Of a stretch of 64,000 nt of DNA, positions 27,560 through 36,505 are shown in pieces. The stretch is from CBDCUQ01 sp965222835. GTDB taxonomy: Bacteria; Pseudomonadota; Alphaproteobacteria; Rhizobiales; Hyphomicrobiaceae. The stretch lies in NCBI GenBank assembly GCA_965222835.1, contig CBDCUQ010000004.1, positions 1,426,001 through 1,490,000 on the forward strand, read 5' to 3'. The position numbers were made by a program, and so were the translations under genes. The notes under the pieces are model-generated. The model searched no databases, was not told the DNA's origin, and was given only the letters and a program-made list of their open reading frames with translations. Within the stretch, counting starts at the first letter, position 1. Each line of letters starts with the position of its first letter.

Positions 27560-27931
27560 GTGCGCCGCACCCTGACGTATCTGTTTGCTCTTGCCTTCTG
27601 CCTGCGCGCAGCAGTGCCGTTAGGCTTTATGCCGACAGCCGCGGCCGGCCCGGGACAATTTGCATTTGTCATCTGCACGGGAAGCGGTCCGGCCACCGTC
27701 CTCTTGGACGCAGACGGACAGCCGACCACTCCAGATTCCGAATACTATGATCACGGCATTTGTCCCTATTCCGGGGCGGGTTCGCTCACGTCACTTATTG
27801 ACGCCAGCACATTCCTAACGATCCCATTTGCGTACCGGACGTCTTACACTCCGGTGACCAGGCTCGATCTCACCCACGCGCGGTACGAGTTGCCCGCGCC
27901 TGCCCGCGGTCCACCCTCTTTCCAGTCCTGA
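27560..27931 (+). CDS. DUF2946-like small membrane/exported protein
   Basis: About 123 residues from the GTG at 27560, which has AGGA 9 bases upstream. An ATG at 27488 would add 24 residues but has no properly spaced ribosome-binding site. It shows an N-terminal hydrophobic segment (LTYLFALAFCLRAAVPLGFMP), a Cys in FVICTG, another in GICPYSG, and a C-terminal ARGPPS. This layout (one membrane segment, a CTG and a C-P-Y/F Cys pair, an ARxPP tail) resembles DUF2946 proteins, which usually neighbour copper or other metal genes. The next gene encodes a His/Met-rich outer-membrane protein, in keeping with that. Confidence 0.6.
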   Translation: MRRTLTYLFALAFCLRAAVPLGFMPTAAAGPGQFAFVICTGSGPATVLLDADGQPTTPDSEYYDHGICPYSGAGSLTSLIDASTFLTIPFAYRTSYTPVTRLDLTHARYELPAPARGPPSFQS

Positions 27932-28020
27932 AACAACCGTTCGCTGTTGCTGACCCTCGCGGAGGACGCGTGCGGGTCCAGTAGCGTTAGCTCTACCTAT
28001 TCAGCACTGGCAATTACGAA

Positions 28021-29163
28021 ATGACACATACAAACACGCGGCTGGCCGCCTGCGCGCTCTTCGGCGCAATGGTCCTCACGCCGTCCAAAGTCTGCGCCAA
28101 CGAAGGCGCGCACAGCAACCACGGCTCCCATTCCGGGCATCACGGCGGTGCACACATCCGCGCCGACGGTCATGCCCCGATCGGTGTCATGGGAGAGCAC
28201 ATGCACAAAAAGGGCGGCTTTATGCTGACTTACCGCTACATGCGCATGAGCATGGAGGGCAACCGGATCGGGACCCGCGACGTCTCGCCCCAGCAGATCG
28301 TCACGACGGTGCCGAACCGGTTCGACCAGCTACCGCCACCGGGCATTCAACCGCCAACGCTTCGCGTGGTCCCCACCAAGATGACCATGGACATGCACAT
28401 GTTTGGGGGCATGTATGCGCCAACGGATGATCTCACCTTGATGGTTATGTTCAATTTTATTGAGAAGGAGATGGATCATCTGACCTTCGCAGGTATGAAC
28501 CCAAACGTCTTGCTGGGGAGGTTTACAACGCGATCGGAAGGCCTGGGTGACACCAAGTTGGGCGCACTCTATCGGCTGTACGACGACGCCGTGCATCACC
28601 TGCACCTCAATCTCGGGCTCTCCGTTCCGACAGGGAGTATCGAAGAACGCGACGAGATCTTCACTCCGCTCAATACGCGCGCGATCGTGCGTCTGCCCTA
28701 CGCGATGCAGCTCGGGACGGGGACGTTCGACCTGCTACCAGGCGTGACCTATACGGCGCGCGCTGGCGATGTGAGCTGGGGCGCTCAATACATGGCCGAA
28801 GTCCGTCTTGAGGATGAGAACGACCAGGGCTACGCCTGGGGTGACAAGCACTCGGTCACTGGTTGGGTGGCCTACCAATGGGCGCCCTGGATCAGTGCGT
28901 CGTTCCGCGCAACCTACACGCATCAGGATGAGATTGATGGTCAAGATCTCCAGATTGGCGGGCCGGTTCAAACCGCCCACCCTGAATTCTACGGCGGAGA
29001 GCGCGTTGATCTCTTGGGCGGCATAAATCTTGTCGGACAAAGTGGGGCTTTGCGGGGTCATCGCCTTGCGATCGAAGCCGGTGCGCCCGTGCATGAAGAT
29101 CTAAATGGACCACAGATGAGTACCGATTGGATGCTCACTGTCGGTTGGCAGAAGGCCTTTTGA
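28021..29163 (+). CDS. His/Met-rich outer-membrane beta-barrel protein (transporter-like)
   Basis: A 380-residue exported protein with signal peptide ending near SKVCA. Next comes a His-rich stretch (HSNHGSHSGHHGGAHIRADGHAP) and a Met-rich patch (YRYMRMSMEGNRIG, KMTMDMHMFGGM). The rest alternates short amphipathic strands (GDTKLGALYRLYDD, HLHLNLGLSVPTGS, ASFRATYTHQDEIDG) and ends TVGWQKAF with the terminal Phe of outer-membrane barrels. The class resembles the phenol-pathway MetA-like transporter group. His and Met clusters and the DUF2946 neighbour suggest copper or another soft metal, but that is inference. Confidence 0.7.
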   Translation: MTHTNTRLAACALFGAMVLTPSKVCANEGAHSNHGSHSGHHGGAHIRADGHAPIGVMGEHMHKKGGFMLTYRYMRMSMEGNRIGTRDVSPQQIVTTVPNRFDQLPPPGIQPPTLRVVPTKMTMDMHMFGGMYAPTDDLTLMVMFNFIEKEMDHLTFAGMNPNVLLGRFTTRSEGLGDTKLGALYRLYDDAVHHLHLNLGLSVPTGSIEERDEIFTPLNTRAIVRLPYAMQLGTGTFDLLPGVTYTARAGDVSWGAQYMAEVRLEDENDQGYAWGDKHSVTGWVAYQWAPWISASFRATYTHQDEIDGQDLQIGGPVQTAHPEFYGGERVDLLGGINLVGQSGALRGHRLAIEAGAPVHEDLNGPQMSTDWMLTVGWQKAF

Positions 29164-29225
29164 GGCGTACGGGCCCGGCTGCGGCCGTCCCGCGATCGGG
29201 TATGTGCGTGGCCTTCATTTGACCA

Positions 29226-29256
29226 AAGGGACGGGGCGTCCGAGTGCCCGTCCCTT
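29226..29256. terminator. Bidirectional hairpin between convergent genes
   Basis: A perfect 10-bp stem (AAGGGACGGG at 29226-29235 with CCCGTCCCTT at 29247-29256) lies between the stop of the metal-type barrel gene and the stop of yceI. There is no T-run, so termination may need Rho or act by stalling. Confidence 0.55.
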
Positions 29257-29292
29257 GGCGAAAGGCTCAGTGCTCGTGATTGCCGGACGCCG

Positions 29293-29871
29293 TCACTGGC
29301 GACGGATTCCTTCGATGTGGAGCGTCAGCTCGACTTCTCTGGCATCGGGGCCGAGCCGATCTGGGATTTCGAAGTCGGCGAGTACGAGTGTTGTTGTCCC
29401 AGTGAAGCCTTGGCGGTAACCGCCCCATGGGTCTTCGCCTTCGCCGATCATCTCCGCCTCTATGGTGATGGACTTGGTCACGCCTCGTAGGGTGAAGTCA
29501 CCGGTTATTGTCGCCTTGTCGTCGCCGTTGGGCTTCACTGATTTGCTCACAAACGTCGCTTTGGGGAACTGCGCCACGTCCAGGAAATCGGAGCTGCGCA
29601 AATGCTTGTCGCGCTCTGCATGATTGGAGTTGATGCTGCCGACATCGACTTCGACGGAGACCTTCGCGGCAGACGGGTTCTCCTCGTCATAACTGAAGGT
29701 TCCTGAGAACGTATCAAAGCGCCCTTGCAGCCAACTAAAGCCAAGGTGCTTGATGCGAAAGTTGATAGAGGCGTGTGCCTTTTCGGTGTCGATAGTATAA
29801 TCGGCGGCGAGAGCGGGCGTTGCCATAAGGATTGAAGCTGCCAATCCGAGGCCCAATAAGCGGTGTTTCAT
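29293..29871 (-). CDS. yceI: YceI family periplasmic protein
   Basis: A 192-residue lipocalin-like protein with a signal peptide (LAASILMATPALA, cleaved before ADYTIDTEKA). Conserved features are YTIDTEKAHASINFRIKHLGFSWLQGRFDTFSG, HAERDKHLRSSDFLD and KATFVSKSV. Members bind isoprenoid quinone-like or polyisoprenoid ligands. It lies 27 bp downstream of a cytochrome b561 gene on the same strand, reproducing the yceJ-yceI pair of many proteobacteria. That pairing suggests a ligand with redox function in the periplasm. Confidence 0.93.
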   Translation of the reverse strand: MKHRLLGLGLAASILMATPALAADYTIDTEKAHASINFRIKHLGFSWLQGRFDTFSGTFSYDEENPSAAKVSVEVDVGSINSNHAERDKHLRSSDFLDVAQFPKATFVSKSVKPNGDDKATITGDFTLRGVTKSITIEAEMIGEGEDPWGGYRQGFTGTTTLVLADFEIPDRLGPDAREVELTLHIEGIRRQ

Positions 29872-29898
29872 AAGTACAGTCCTTTCACTTTGTGACGC

Positions 29899-30450
29899 TC
29901 AATTTGAAGGTGGACCAGACCACATCCGGATCAGAACCTGGTTCTTGTCCACGATGTGGTGCTTGAGTGCCCCCGCCGAATGCACCAAGGCCACTGCGAT
30001 GGTTACGTACGCTAGTATCTCGTGCACAAATCCCGCCGTGTCCTCAAGACCTTTGGACTGAATTATTGAGGGGACGCTGAACAGTCCGAAGACGTCAATT
30101 GGCCGGCCGTCCGGCGTCGAGATCAAGTAGCCACTTACCATAAGCGCCAGAAGAAGCGGATAGAAGCCCCAGTGAACGAGGCGGGATGCGGTCCGCTCGA
30201 AGGGGGCAAGCACGTGATCATCCGGCTTCGGGTTGGCGATCCGCCATACAAAACGGAAGACGAGCGCGATGAGAAGAAGGATGCCGACGCTCTGGTGCAG
30301 GTCGGGCGCGGCATTGTAGTAGGGATGGTAATAGTCGAGGCCGACCATCCAATAGCCGAGCGCAAACAACGCGAAGATCGCCAGGGCCATAAGCCAATGC
30401 AATACGCGTGAGACGAGGCCGTATCCCGTGTTTGTATCCATCATACGCAT
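29899..30450 (-). CDS. Cytochrome b561 family protein (YceJ-like)
   Basis: A 183-residue four-helix di-haem membrane cytochrome. Haem-ligand His positions are visible in the helices: SRVLHWLMALAIF (helix 1), PDLHQSVGILLLI (helix 2), RLVHWGFYPLLLA (helix 3) and GFVHEILAYVTIAVALVHSAGAL (helix 4). It passes electrons between quinol and periplasmic partners. The YceI gene follows at 27 bp, so both are in one operon. The upstream gap (134 bp) to the antiporter gene carries no obvious structure. Confidence 0.92.
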   Translation of the reverse strand: MRMMDTNTGYGLVSRVLHWLMALAIFALFALGYWMVGLDYYHPYYNAAPDLHQSVGILLLIALVFRFVWRIANPKPDDHVLAPFERTASRLVHWGFYPLLLALMVSGYLISTPDGRPIDVFGLFSVPSIIQSKGLEDTAGFVHEILAYVTIAVALVHSAGALKHHIVDKNQVLIRMWSGPPSN

Positions 30451-30584
30451 GCTACACGTCGTGCTACCTGGCCATGACCGCCGGCCAGTTTTAGTTAGTT
30501 TCGTGACAAAATGACGTCAAGACCAGACTAGCGGCGCCGGTCCGCTCTGCAGTTGCGCCGCCGCTTATTTCTGGAAAAGCCTAT

Positions 30585-31874
30585 TCAATGTTGATCGCCT
30601 TCGCCTTGAGCAATGGGCTTTGAGGCCGGGTACGTCTTCGCCACCAGGTCCTTGATGGTGAGCCCCTGACCAAGAATAGAAAAGACCACGACGACGTACG
30701 TGATGCTTAGGATAACAGGCGTGAACGGCGTCTGGGGCAACGAAAGTGCGAGAGCGACGGAGATACCACCGCGCAGTCCGCCCCATGTCAGAATTGGGAT
30801 TGTGCCCTTGTCGTAGCGTTTGCGTAGCCCCAACAATCCGATGGGGACACCGACCCCGATAAAGCGTCCCAAGAGCACAATTGGTACCACAAACACGGCA
30901 AAGCCAATGTAGTCCAAGTTCTTAATCACAAGGAGCACTTCGAGGCCGATCAAAAGGAAGAGAACCGAATTCAGAAGTTCATCAACAAGCTCCCAAAACT
31001 CGAAGACATGCTCGCGCGTCTTTTCGCTCATCGCAAACTGCGCGCCGTGATTGCCAATAAAGATTCCGGCGACGACCACGGCGATGGGCCCTGACAGACC
31101 CATACGCAGCGCCAGCGCATAAGTTCCGGCGACGAGCGCCAGCGTGATCATGATTTCTATGTAGTGCTCGTCCAACGTGCGGATCATCGCGTAGGCGATC
31201 AAGCCGGTGGCGAGGCCGAGCGCAGCACCGCCGAGGGCTTCGTGTACGAAGAGGTGTGCCACGTCCATGCTATCGAGCGTGGCGCCGTGGGCGCCGGTTC
31301 CCGCGGCAATCGCCAGCAGGATGGTGAACACAACGACGCCGACGCCATCATTGAGCAGGGACTCGCCGGCAATCTTGGCGTGAAGCGTGCTCGGCACCTT
31401 CACTTCCTTCATGATGGCAAGGACGGCGATGGGATCCGTCGGTGAAATGAGTGCACCAAAGACCAGCGCCCAAATGAACGGCAAATCGAGACCCAGGGCG
31501 CCCGCGAGCAACCATGTCAGGGTTCCGATGACCAACGTGGAGAGCAGAATGCCGATGGTGGCGAGTGATCCGATTGCCCACTTGCCACGCATCAGCTCTG
31601 AAAAGTCGACGTGGACGGCGCCGGCAAAAAGCATCGCTGAAAGAAAACCATTAAGAAGCACGTTGCGGAAATCGACAGCTTCCAGTGTCGTGCTTGCCGT
31701 CGCCGCAATGCCCAGCCCCGGCCATAAGACTTCAGCACCGACGATCACGAGCGAGGCGGCGAGCGCCATGACGAGGAGACCGATGGTGTGTGGCAGCTTT
31801 AGGTATTTGTGGTTGAGGTAGCCAAAGATCGCGGAAAGCGAGAGCAGGCAGGCGACGATTTCAAGAACGTTCAT
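30585..31874 (-). CDS. CPA1 family Na+/H+ antiporter (NhaP type)
   Basis: A 429-residue protein with about 12 predicted membrane helices. It shows family motifs ISPTDPIAVLAIMK (ion path), AGESLLNDGVGVVVF (essential Glu/Asp in the unwound helix region), ITLALVAGTYALAL and TWGGLRGGISVALALSLP in the C-terminal half. It exchanges cytoplasmic Na+ or K+ for protons across the inner membrane. The soluble C-terminal tail is short (ends KPIAQGEGDQH), as in bacterial NhaP rather than eukaryotic NHE. It is monocistronic as far as I can see. Confidence 0.93.
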   Translation of the reverse strand: MNVLEIVACLLSLSAIFGYLNHKYLKLPHTIGLLVMALAASLVIVGAEVLWPGLGIAATASTTLEAVDFRNVLLNGFLSAMLFAGAVHVDFSELMRGKWAIGSLATIGILLSTLVIGTLTWLLAGALGLDLPFIWALVFGALISPTDPIAVLAIMKEVKVPSTLHAKIAGESLLNDGVGVVVFTILLAIAAGTGAHGATLDSMDVAHLFVHEALGGAALGLATGLIAYAMIRTLDEHYIEIMITLALVAGTYALALRMGLSGPIAVVVAGIFIGNHGAQFAMSEKTREHVFEFWELVDELLNSVLFLLIGLEVLLVIKNLDYIGFAVFVVPIVLLGRFIGVGVPIGLLGLRKRYDKGTIPILTWGGLRGGISVALALSLPQTPFTPVILSITYVVVVFSILGQGLTIKDLVAKTYPASKPIAQGEGDQH

Positions 31875-32004
31875 GGATTTCCTGTCACGGCTGCAATTTA
31901 CTAGTCTCGATACGCGTGAGGTTTACGAATTACTGCCCCAAGATCTGCGGTCTTCCTGAGCCCGGTACGTCCAAATACACCTGACGGTCACGAGCGATAG
32001 CAGA

Positions 32005-33576
32005 TCAAGCCGTCGGCGCCAGGGCCTTGAGAACATCGGGTACGGTTTCTGGGAGATCTTCGGCGATGAGACCGGGACCAAACTTACGCGCGCACTCGCC
32101 ATGCACCCACACAGCAGCACATGCCGCCTCGAAGGCGGGCATGTGCTGGGCAAGGAGCCCGGCGACAAAGCCTGCGAGTACATCGCCCGAGCCTGCGGTT
32201 GCCAGCGAAGGCGGCGCGTTTTCGTTGATTGCGGCGCGACCGTCTGGGGATGCAATCACGGTATCGGGGCCTTTGAGAATGATGGTTGCCGCGGCGCGAG
32301 ATGCCGCTTCTCGCGCCCGATCCAAGTGAGCCCCCTCGATGTCCGCAAACAGTCGCGCAAACTCACCATCATGAGGTGTCATGACGACCGGTGCGTCGCG
32401 CTCCGCAATGCTCTTGAACAGCGTAGCTGCGGTCGGTGGTAGTGAGCTGGCGCTTGAGGTTCCCGAGCCCGCTCCGAGCCGCGGTGACGAATTGCCACCG
32501 GCCGTTGCATCAAAGGACGACAGGGCATCGGCGTCGAGCACAAATGCGGCCTTCGATCCTAGCAGCGTCACGACCTCTGACGCCGTTGTGACAGACACCC
32601 CCCGACCCGGGCCGATCAGCACCGCGTTCTTTCGCTCGTCGGCAAGGATATTGAAGAGATCAAGCGTGGTTTCTGCACTCTTGAGCATGATCGCGGTGAG
32701 ATGCGCGCTGTTGACGGGCATTGCATCAGGCGGCGAAACGACGGTCACTAATCCCGCGCCTATGCGCAGTGCCCCGCGCGCTCCGAGCCGCGCCGCACCG
32801 GTGCTGTCCGCCGGTCCCGATACAACGACCGCATGACCGCGGTCGTACTTATGCCCGTCCGGTTTGGGCCACGGGAAATGTCCCGACCAGAGACCTGGCT
32901 CATTGGCAAATGTCTTGATCGTCAGCGTACTTTCTCCAATGCGTGAATCTTGTGCCAGTACGGCATCAGGAATACCGATATCAGCAACGATTGTCTCTCC
33001 GCAAAATGTACGGCCGGGCATCAAGAGATGCCCCGGTTTGCGGCGAAAGAACGTAACTGTCTTCTCTGCAGGAATGACTGGGCCGGCCGCCATCCCGGTT
33101 GTCCCGTTTAGTCCGCTCGGGACGTCGACGGCGAGCACCGGTAGCCCGGCTTCGATGACCTCGTTGGCAATCATGGCCACATCGCCATCGAGCGCACGTT
33201 TCAAGCCAGCGCCAAACACGGCATCGATAACAAGGTCCATGCTTTGGGTGATCCCAGGCTCGATGCTGCGGATCGGCCCACCCCATCGTCGTGCCATCTC
33301 CGCGGCGTCGCCTTTGAGCGCCTCTCGCAAACCGAGAAGGTACACGCGCACATCGTAGGCGTGCTTCAGATGGCGCGCCGCAACAAAGCCGTCCCCTCCA
33401 TTGTTGCCAGGGCCGCAAAGAACCAGGACACGCGCGCCTACAGGGACCATCGCGCGTGCCGCATCTGCGACCGCACGTCCTGCGTGCTCCATTAAAGAGA
33501 GCGGCGGCACACCCGACGAAATGGCTGCGGCATCGGCTCGTGCCATTTCTTCATTGGTCAGCAGTTCCAGCCCCAC
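32005..33576 (-). CDS. nnr: Bifunctional NAD(P)H-hydrate epimerase / ADP-dependent NAD(P)H-hydrate dehydratase
   Basis: This 523-residue repair enzyme restores damaged NAD(P)HX. The N-terminal YjeF_N epimerase domain (about 1-215) has LMEHAGRAVADAA and VLCGPGNNGGDGFVAARHL. The C-terminal ribokinase-like dehydratase domain has VVSGPADSTGAARLGARGAL, VMTPHDGEFARLF and ATAGSGDVLAGFVAGLLAQ. I start at the GTG at 33576, preceded by AAGGA 9 bases upstream, since homologues begin near GLELLTNEEM. The frame is open to an ATG at 33630. It is followed by the antiporter gene, 130 bp away. Confidence 0.95.
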   Translation of the reverse strand: MGLELLTNEEMARADAAAISSGVPPLSLMEHAGRAVADAARAMVPVGARVLVLCGPGNNGGDGFVAARHLKHAYDVRVYLLGLREALKGDAAEMARRWGGPIRSIEPGITQSMDLVIDAVFGAGLKRALDGDVAMIANEVIEAGLPVLAVDVPSGLNGTTGMAAGPVIPAEKTVTFFRRKPGHLLMPGRTFCGETIVADIGIPDAVLAQDSRIGESTLTIKTFANEPGLWSGHFPWPKPDGHKYDRGHAVVVSGPADSTGAARLGARGALRIGAGLVTVVSPPDAMPVNSAHLTAIMLKSAETTLDLFNILADERKNAVLIGPGRGVSVTTASEVVTLLGSKAAFVLDADALSSFDATAGGNSSPRLGAGSGTSSASSLPPTAATLFKSIAERDAPVVMTPHDGEFARLFADIEGAHLDRAREAASRAAATIILKGPDTVIASPDGRAAINENAPPSLATAGSGDVLAGFVAGLLAQHMPAFEAACAAVWVHGECARKFGPGLIAEDLPETVPDVLKALAPTA

Positions 33577-33827
33577 CAGTCCCTGTCCTTTCTCCCTGTT
33601 ATGGTGATGACGGTTGCTGTTACGGACCACCTGGACGTCCGATCATTGGGGGCACTACGACCGGATGCGCACCTACTTTCTTTGTTCGCCGCGCACCCCT
33701 CGATCTGCATGTTTTTTGGTCATTTCGCTTAATCTGTGGGCAGACGCGGTGACCCTAGGCGCCCATGCAAGAGGCAGCCTCCCTACAACTAGCTGATTCT
33801 CAATACCAATATTTGTTCGTCTCCAAC

Positions 33828-33843
33828 TGGCATGTGGCGTGCT
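33828..33843 (+). promoter_or_regulatory. Sigma-54 (-24/-12) promoter of glnB
   Basis: TGGCATGTGGCGTGCT matches the consensus TGGCAC-N5-TTGCW at both invariant dinucleotides (GG at -24 and GC at -12) with exact spacing. It lies 78 bp upstream of the glnB ATG. glnB and glnA are NtrC/RpoN targets in many proteobacteria. I did not find a convincing NtrC palindrome upstream. Confidence 0.65.
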
Positions 33844-33920
33844 AACCCTCAAGCCCGACACGCGCCGGCCAGATTCAGGCAGACGGCGCGCAATAGATAT
33901 TTCAGGAGGAGGCGGGGCCC

Positions 33921-34259
33921 ATGAAAAAAGTCGAAGCCATTATCAAGCCCTTCAAGCTCGATGAGGTCAAGGAAGCGCTACAGGAGGTCGGCCTGCAGGG
34001 TATTACCGTCATTGAGGCCAAAGGCTTTGGACGGCAGAAGGGACATACGGAGCTTTACCGCGGTGCGGAATACGTGGTGGATTTTCTCCCGAAGGTGAAG
34101 ATCGAAGTTGTCCTGGATGACAATGCCCTCGAAAAAGCGGTCGACGCCATTCAAAAGGCTGCCAAGACCGGACGCATCGGCGACGGCAAGATCTTCATAT
34201 CCAGCGTCGAGGAAGCCATCCGCATCCGGACCGGGGAACAAGGTTCGGAAGCGATCTAA
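33921..34259 (+). CDS. glnB: Nitrogen regulatory protein P-II
   Basis: A 112-residue trimeric signal protein that senses 2-oxoglutarate, ATP/ADP and, through uridylylation, glutamine. The T-loop GFGRQKGHTELYRGAEYVVDFLPK carries the modified Tyr51. The C-terminal signature TGRIGDGKIFISSVEEAIRIRTGE is intact. A strong AGGAGG lies upstream of the ATG (33905-33910). glnA follows after 54 bp, so nitrogen status and glutamine synthetase are co-expressed. A sigma-54 promoter match lies upstream. Confidence 0.98.
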   Translation: MKKVEAIIKPFKLDEVKEALQEVGLQGITVIEAKGFGRQKGHTELYRGAEYVVDFLPKVKIEVVLDDNALEKAVDAIQKAAKTGRIGDGKIFISSVEEAIRIRTGEQGSEAI

Positions 34260-34313
34260 GCTTCGATAGACCATCCAGAAATCACTCCATCTCGTACGCA
34301 AAGGGGAGAGCTC

Positions 34314-35720
34314 ATGAAAACCGCTGGCGATGTCCTGAAAATGATCAAGGACAAGGATGTCAAGTTCGTGGACCTCAGGTTCACGGACACGAAAGGTAAG
34401 ATGCAGCATGTGACGGCCGATGCGTCGTGCGTCGATGAAGGTACCTTCGACGGTTATGCCTTCGACGGTTCGTCGATCGCGGGCTGGAAGGGCATCGAAT
34501 CTTCGGACATGTACTTGAAGCCCGATCCGGCGTCCGCCCATATTGATCCGTTTTTTGCGCAATCGACCCTCGCACTCTTTTGCGATGTCGTTGAGCCTTT
34601 GACGGGACAGCCGTATGAGCGTGATCCCCGCTCCGTCGCCCGCAAGGCGGAAGCCTACATGATGTCGCTCGGTATCGGCGATAAGGTGTTCTTCGGTCCC
34701 GAAGCCGAGTTCTTCATCTTCGACGACGTGAAGTTCTCCACCGACATGTACAATGTCAGCGCCAGGGTCGACAGCCCGGAATTGCCGTGCAACTCGGACA
34801 CCGAATACGAGATGGGCAATCTTGGCCATCGCCCGCGCGTTAAGGGCGGCTACTTCCCGGTCCCGCCGGTCGATAGCTGTCAGGACATCCGCTCGGAAAT
34901 GCTTTCGGTGCTGACCGAGATGGGTGTTGCTGTTGAGAAACATCACCACGAAGTGGGTGCCGCTCAGCACGAGCTTGGCATGAAGTTCGGCCCCATCATC
35001 ACCTGCGCCGACAACCTGCAGACCTACAAGTATGTGGTGCATCAGGTTGCCCAAGCCTACGGCAAGACAGCGACGTTCATGCCGAAGCCAGTGTTCGGTG
35101 ACAACGGTTCGGGGATGCACGTTCACCAGTCAATCTGGAAGGGCGATCAACCGGTGTTTGCCGGGGACAAATACGCCGACCTCTCGGAAACTTGCCTCCA
35201 CTACATCGGCGGTATCCTTAAGCATGCAAAGGCTATCAACGCATTCACCAATCCGTCGACGAACTCGTACAAGCGGCTTGTCCCGGGTTACGAGGCGCCG
35301 GTACTTCTTGCTTACTCGGCGCGCAACCGCTCGGCCGCCTGTCGTATTCCGATTGTGACCAGCCCGAAGGCCAAGCGCGTTGAGGTCCGCTTCCCGGATC
35401 CGAGCGCCAACCCGTATTTCGCCTTTGCGGCCATGCTGATGGCAGGCCTTGACGGAATCGCCAACAAGATCCACCCGGGCGACGCGATGGACAAGAACCT
35501 GTACGATCTGCCGCCGGCGGAGCTCGCCAACATTCCGACCGTCTGCGGCAGCCTGCGCGAGGCACTCAACAGCCTCGATGCAGACCGCGCATTTCTCAAG
35601 GCCGGTGGCGTCATGACCGACGACATGATCGACGCCTACATCGAGCTACGCATGGAGCAGAATATGGCCTATGAGATGACTCCGCATCCGGTTGAGTTCG
35701 ACCTCTACTACTCGGTCTAG
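34314..35720 (+). CDS. glnA: Type I glutamine synthetase
   Basis: A 468-residue dodecameric enzyme making glutamine from glutamate, ammonia and ATP. The sequence has the N-terminal FDGSSIAGW motif, the ATP-binding KPVFGDNGSGMHVHQSIW segment, and the regulatory Tyr397 in NLYDLPP, the site adenylylated by GlnE. So it is a GSI-beta type under covalent control. It is co-transcribed with glnB. Downstream lie a long inverted repeat and a terminator-like hairpin. The opposite strand is open for 382 codons across glnB-glnA, which I regard as a shadow. Confidence 0.98.
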   Translation: MKTAGDVLKMIKDKDVKFVDLRFTDTKGKMQHVTADASCVDEGTFDGYAFDGSSIAGWKGIESSDMYLKPDPASAHIDPFFAQSTLALFCDVVEPLTGQPYERDPRSVARKAEAYMMSLGIGDKVFFGPEAEFFIFDDVKFSTDMYNVSARVDSPELPCNSDTEYEMGNLGHRPRVKGGYFPVPPVDSCQDIRSEMLSVLTEMGVAVEKHHHEVGAAQHELGMKFGPIITCADNLQTYKYVVHQVAQAYGKTATFMPKPVFGDNGSGMHVHQSIWKGDQPVFAGDKYADLSETCLHYIGGILKHAKAINAFTNPSTNSYKRLVPGYEAPVLLAYSARNRSAACRIPIVTSPKAKRVEVRFPDPSANPYFAFAAMLMAGLDGIANKIHPGDAMDKNLYDLPPAELANIPTVCGSLREALNSLDADRAFLKAGGVMTDDMIDAYIELRMEQNMAYEMTPHPVEFDLYYSV

Positions 35721-35748
35721 AGTCTGTCTGAGTTAGGTCGAACCCCCG

Positions 35749-35803
35749 ACTCCCCCTCCCGGCCCCCAAAACGATGATGGGTTGGGCGTCCGGGAGGGGG
35801 AGT
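35749..35803. repeat. 14-bp perfect inverted repeat downstream of glnA
   Basis: ACTCCCCCTCCCGG (35749-35762) is exactly complementary to CCGGGAGGGGGAGT (35790-35803), with a 27-base spacer. It starts 29 bp after the glnA stop. As RNA it would form a very stable long stem, possibly protecting the 3' end of the glnBA message. Confidence 0.7.
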
Positions 35804-35852
35804 GGACTAGCTAGGCGAAGTCCGACTCGGCCGGACATGGTCAAATGCAACC

Positions 35853-35880
35853 GGGATCCCACCCTTTCAGGGTGGGTCCC
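35853..35880 (+). terminator. Terminator-like hairpin of glnBA
   Basis: CCCACCCT-TTC-AGGGTGGG with outer GGGA/TCCC pairs forms a stem of about 12 bp. The tail is only weakly T-rich. Position between convergent glnA and the small membrane-protein gene suits termination. Confidence 0.65.
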
Positions 35881-35942
35881 GTTCTGCTATTTCAAGATTG
35901 CTAAGGGGAGCCGACGCAGCCGCGTCTGGCTCCTTTTCTAAT

Positions 35943-36266
35943 TCAGTAGAAGAACAGCACGGCGACAAATGCGCCTGCCATGCCGAAGCGGAGAAAATTC
36001 CGCTCATTCCTCATAAGCCAGGCGACGGTGCGTGCAGGCAAGTCCACCCAGGAAACGCGCATCAGGATGGAGAGCAGCCAGCCAGCGGCGATGCCGATCA
36101 GGAGCGATTTCGTGTCCAGCGCGAAGGCGCTCTCCCCGGAATTGGGATCGAACAGGGTGGCCTCGGACGGCAGCCGGGCTGCGGGGCCCGAGACAACAAC
36201 CGCAATAAGCCCGGCGATCAACAGGCCCATGGCGAGTAAGGCAAGAAAGTTGAGCACCCGCTTCAT
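35943..36266 (-). CDS. Small membrane protein of unknown function
   Basis: A 107-residue protein with a strong N-terminal membrane helix (LNFLALLAMGLLIAGLIAVVVSG), a polar loop (SEATLFDPNSGESAFALDTK), a second helix (SLLIGIAAGWLLSILMRV) and a C-terminal hydrophobic end (FGMAGAFVAVLFFY). The ATG at 36266 has GGGAG at 6 bases. An ATG 7 codons earlier lacks this. I do not recognise the family. It is convergent with glnA and not obviously in an operon. Confidence 0.6.
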   Translation of the reverse strand: MKRVLNFLALLAMGLLIAGLIAVVVSGPAARLPSEATLFDPNSGESAFALDTKSLLIGIAAGWLLSILMRVSWVDLPARTVAWLMRNERNFLRFGMAGAFVAVLFFY

Positions 36267-36505
36267 GGGGCTCTCCCGAGGTTTCACGACAACACTGCCC
36301 CCAACCTACGCCTGTGCCTGTCAACAGTCGGTTAACCATCGCCCGATCGAATTACAGTCCTGAAATTCAGGCGATATCAATGCGAAGCGGACGGTCGCGT
36401 CCTTGACGTGAATGACACTCCGGGCCTGCCCCGAAACTGCCAACACCACGCCATCTTGAAGGCTCAGAACGTGGCAAGGACAGTGGAAATACGATCGCAC
36501 AAAGG

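Noticed and set aside
33978..35126. 382-codon ORF antisense to glnB-glnA
   Set aside because: Shadow frame of two highly conserved genes with biased codons. No recognisable protein features.
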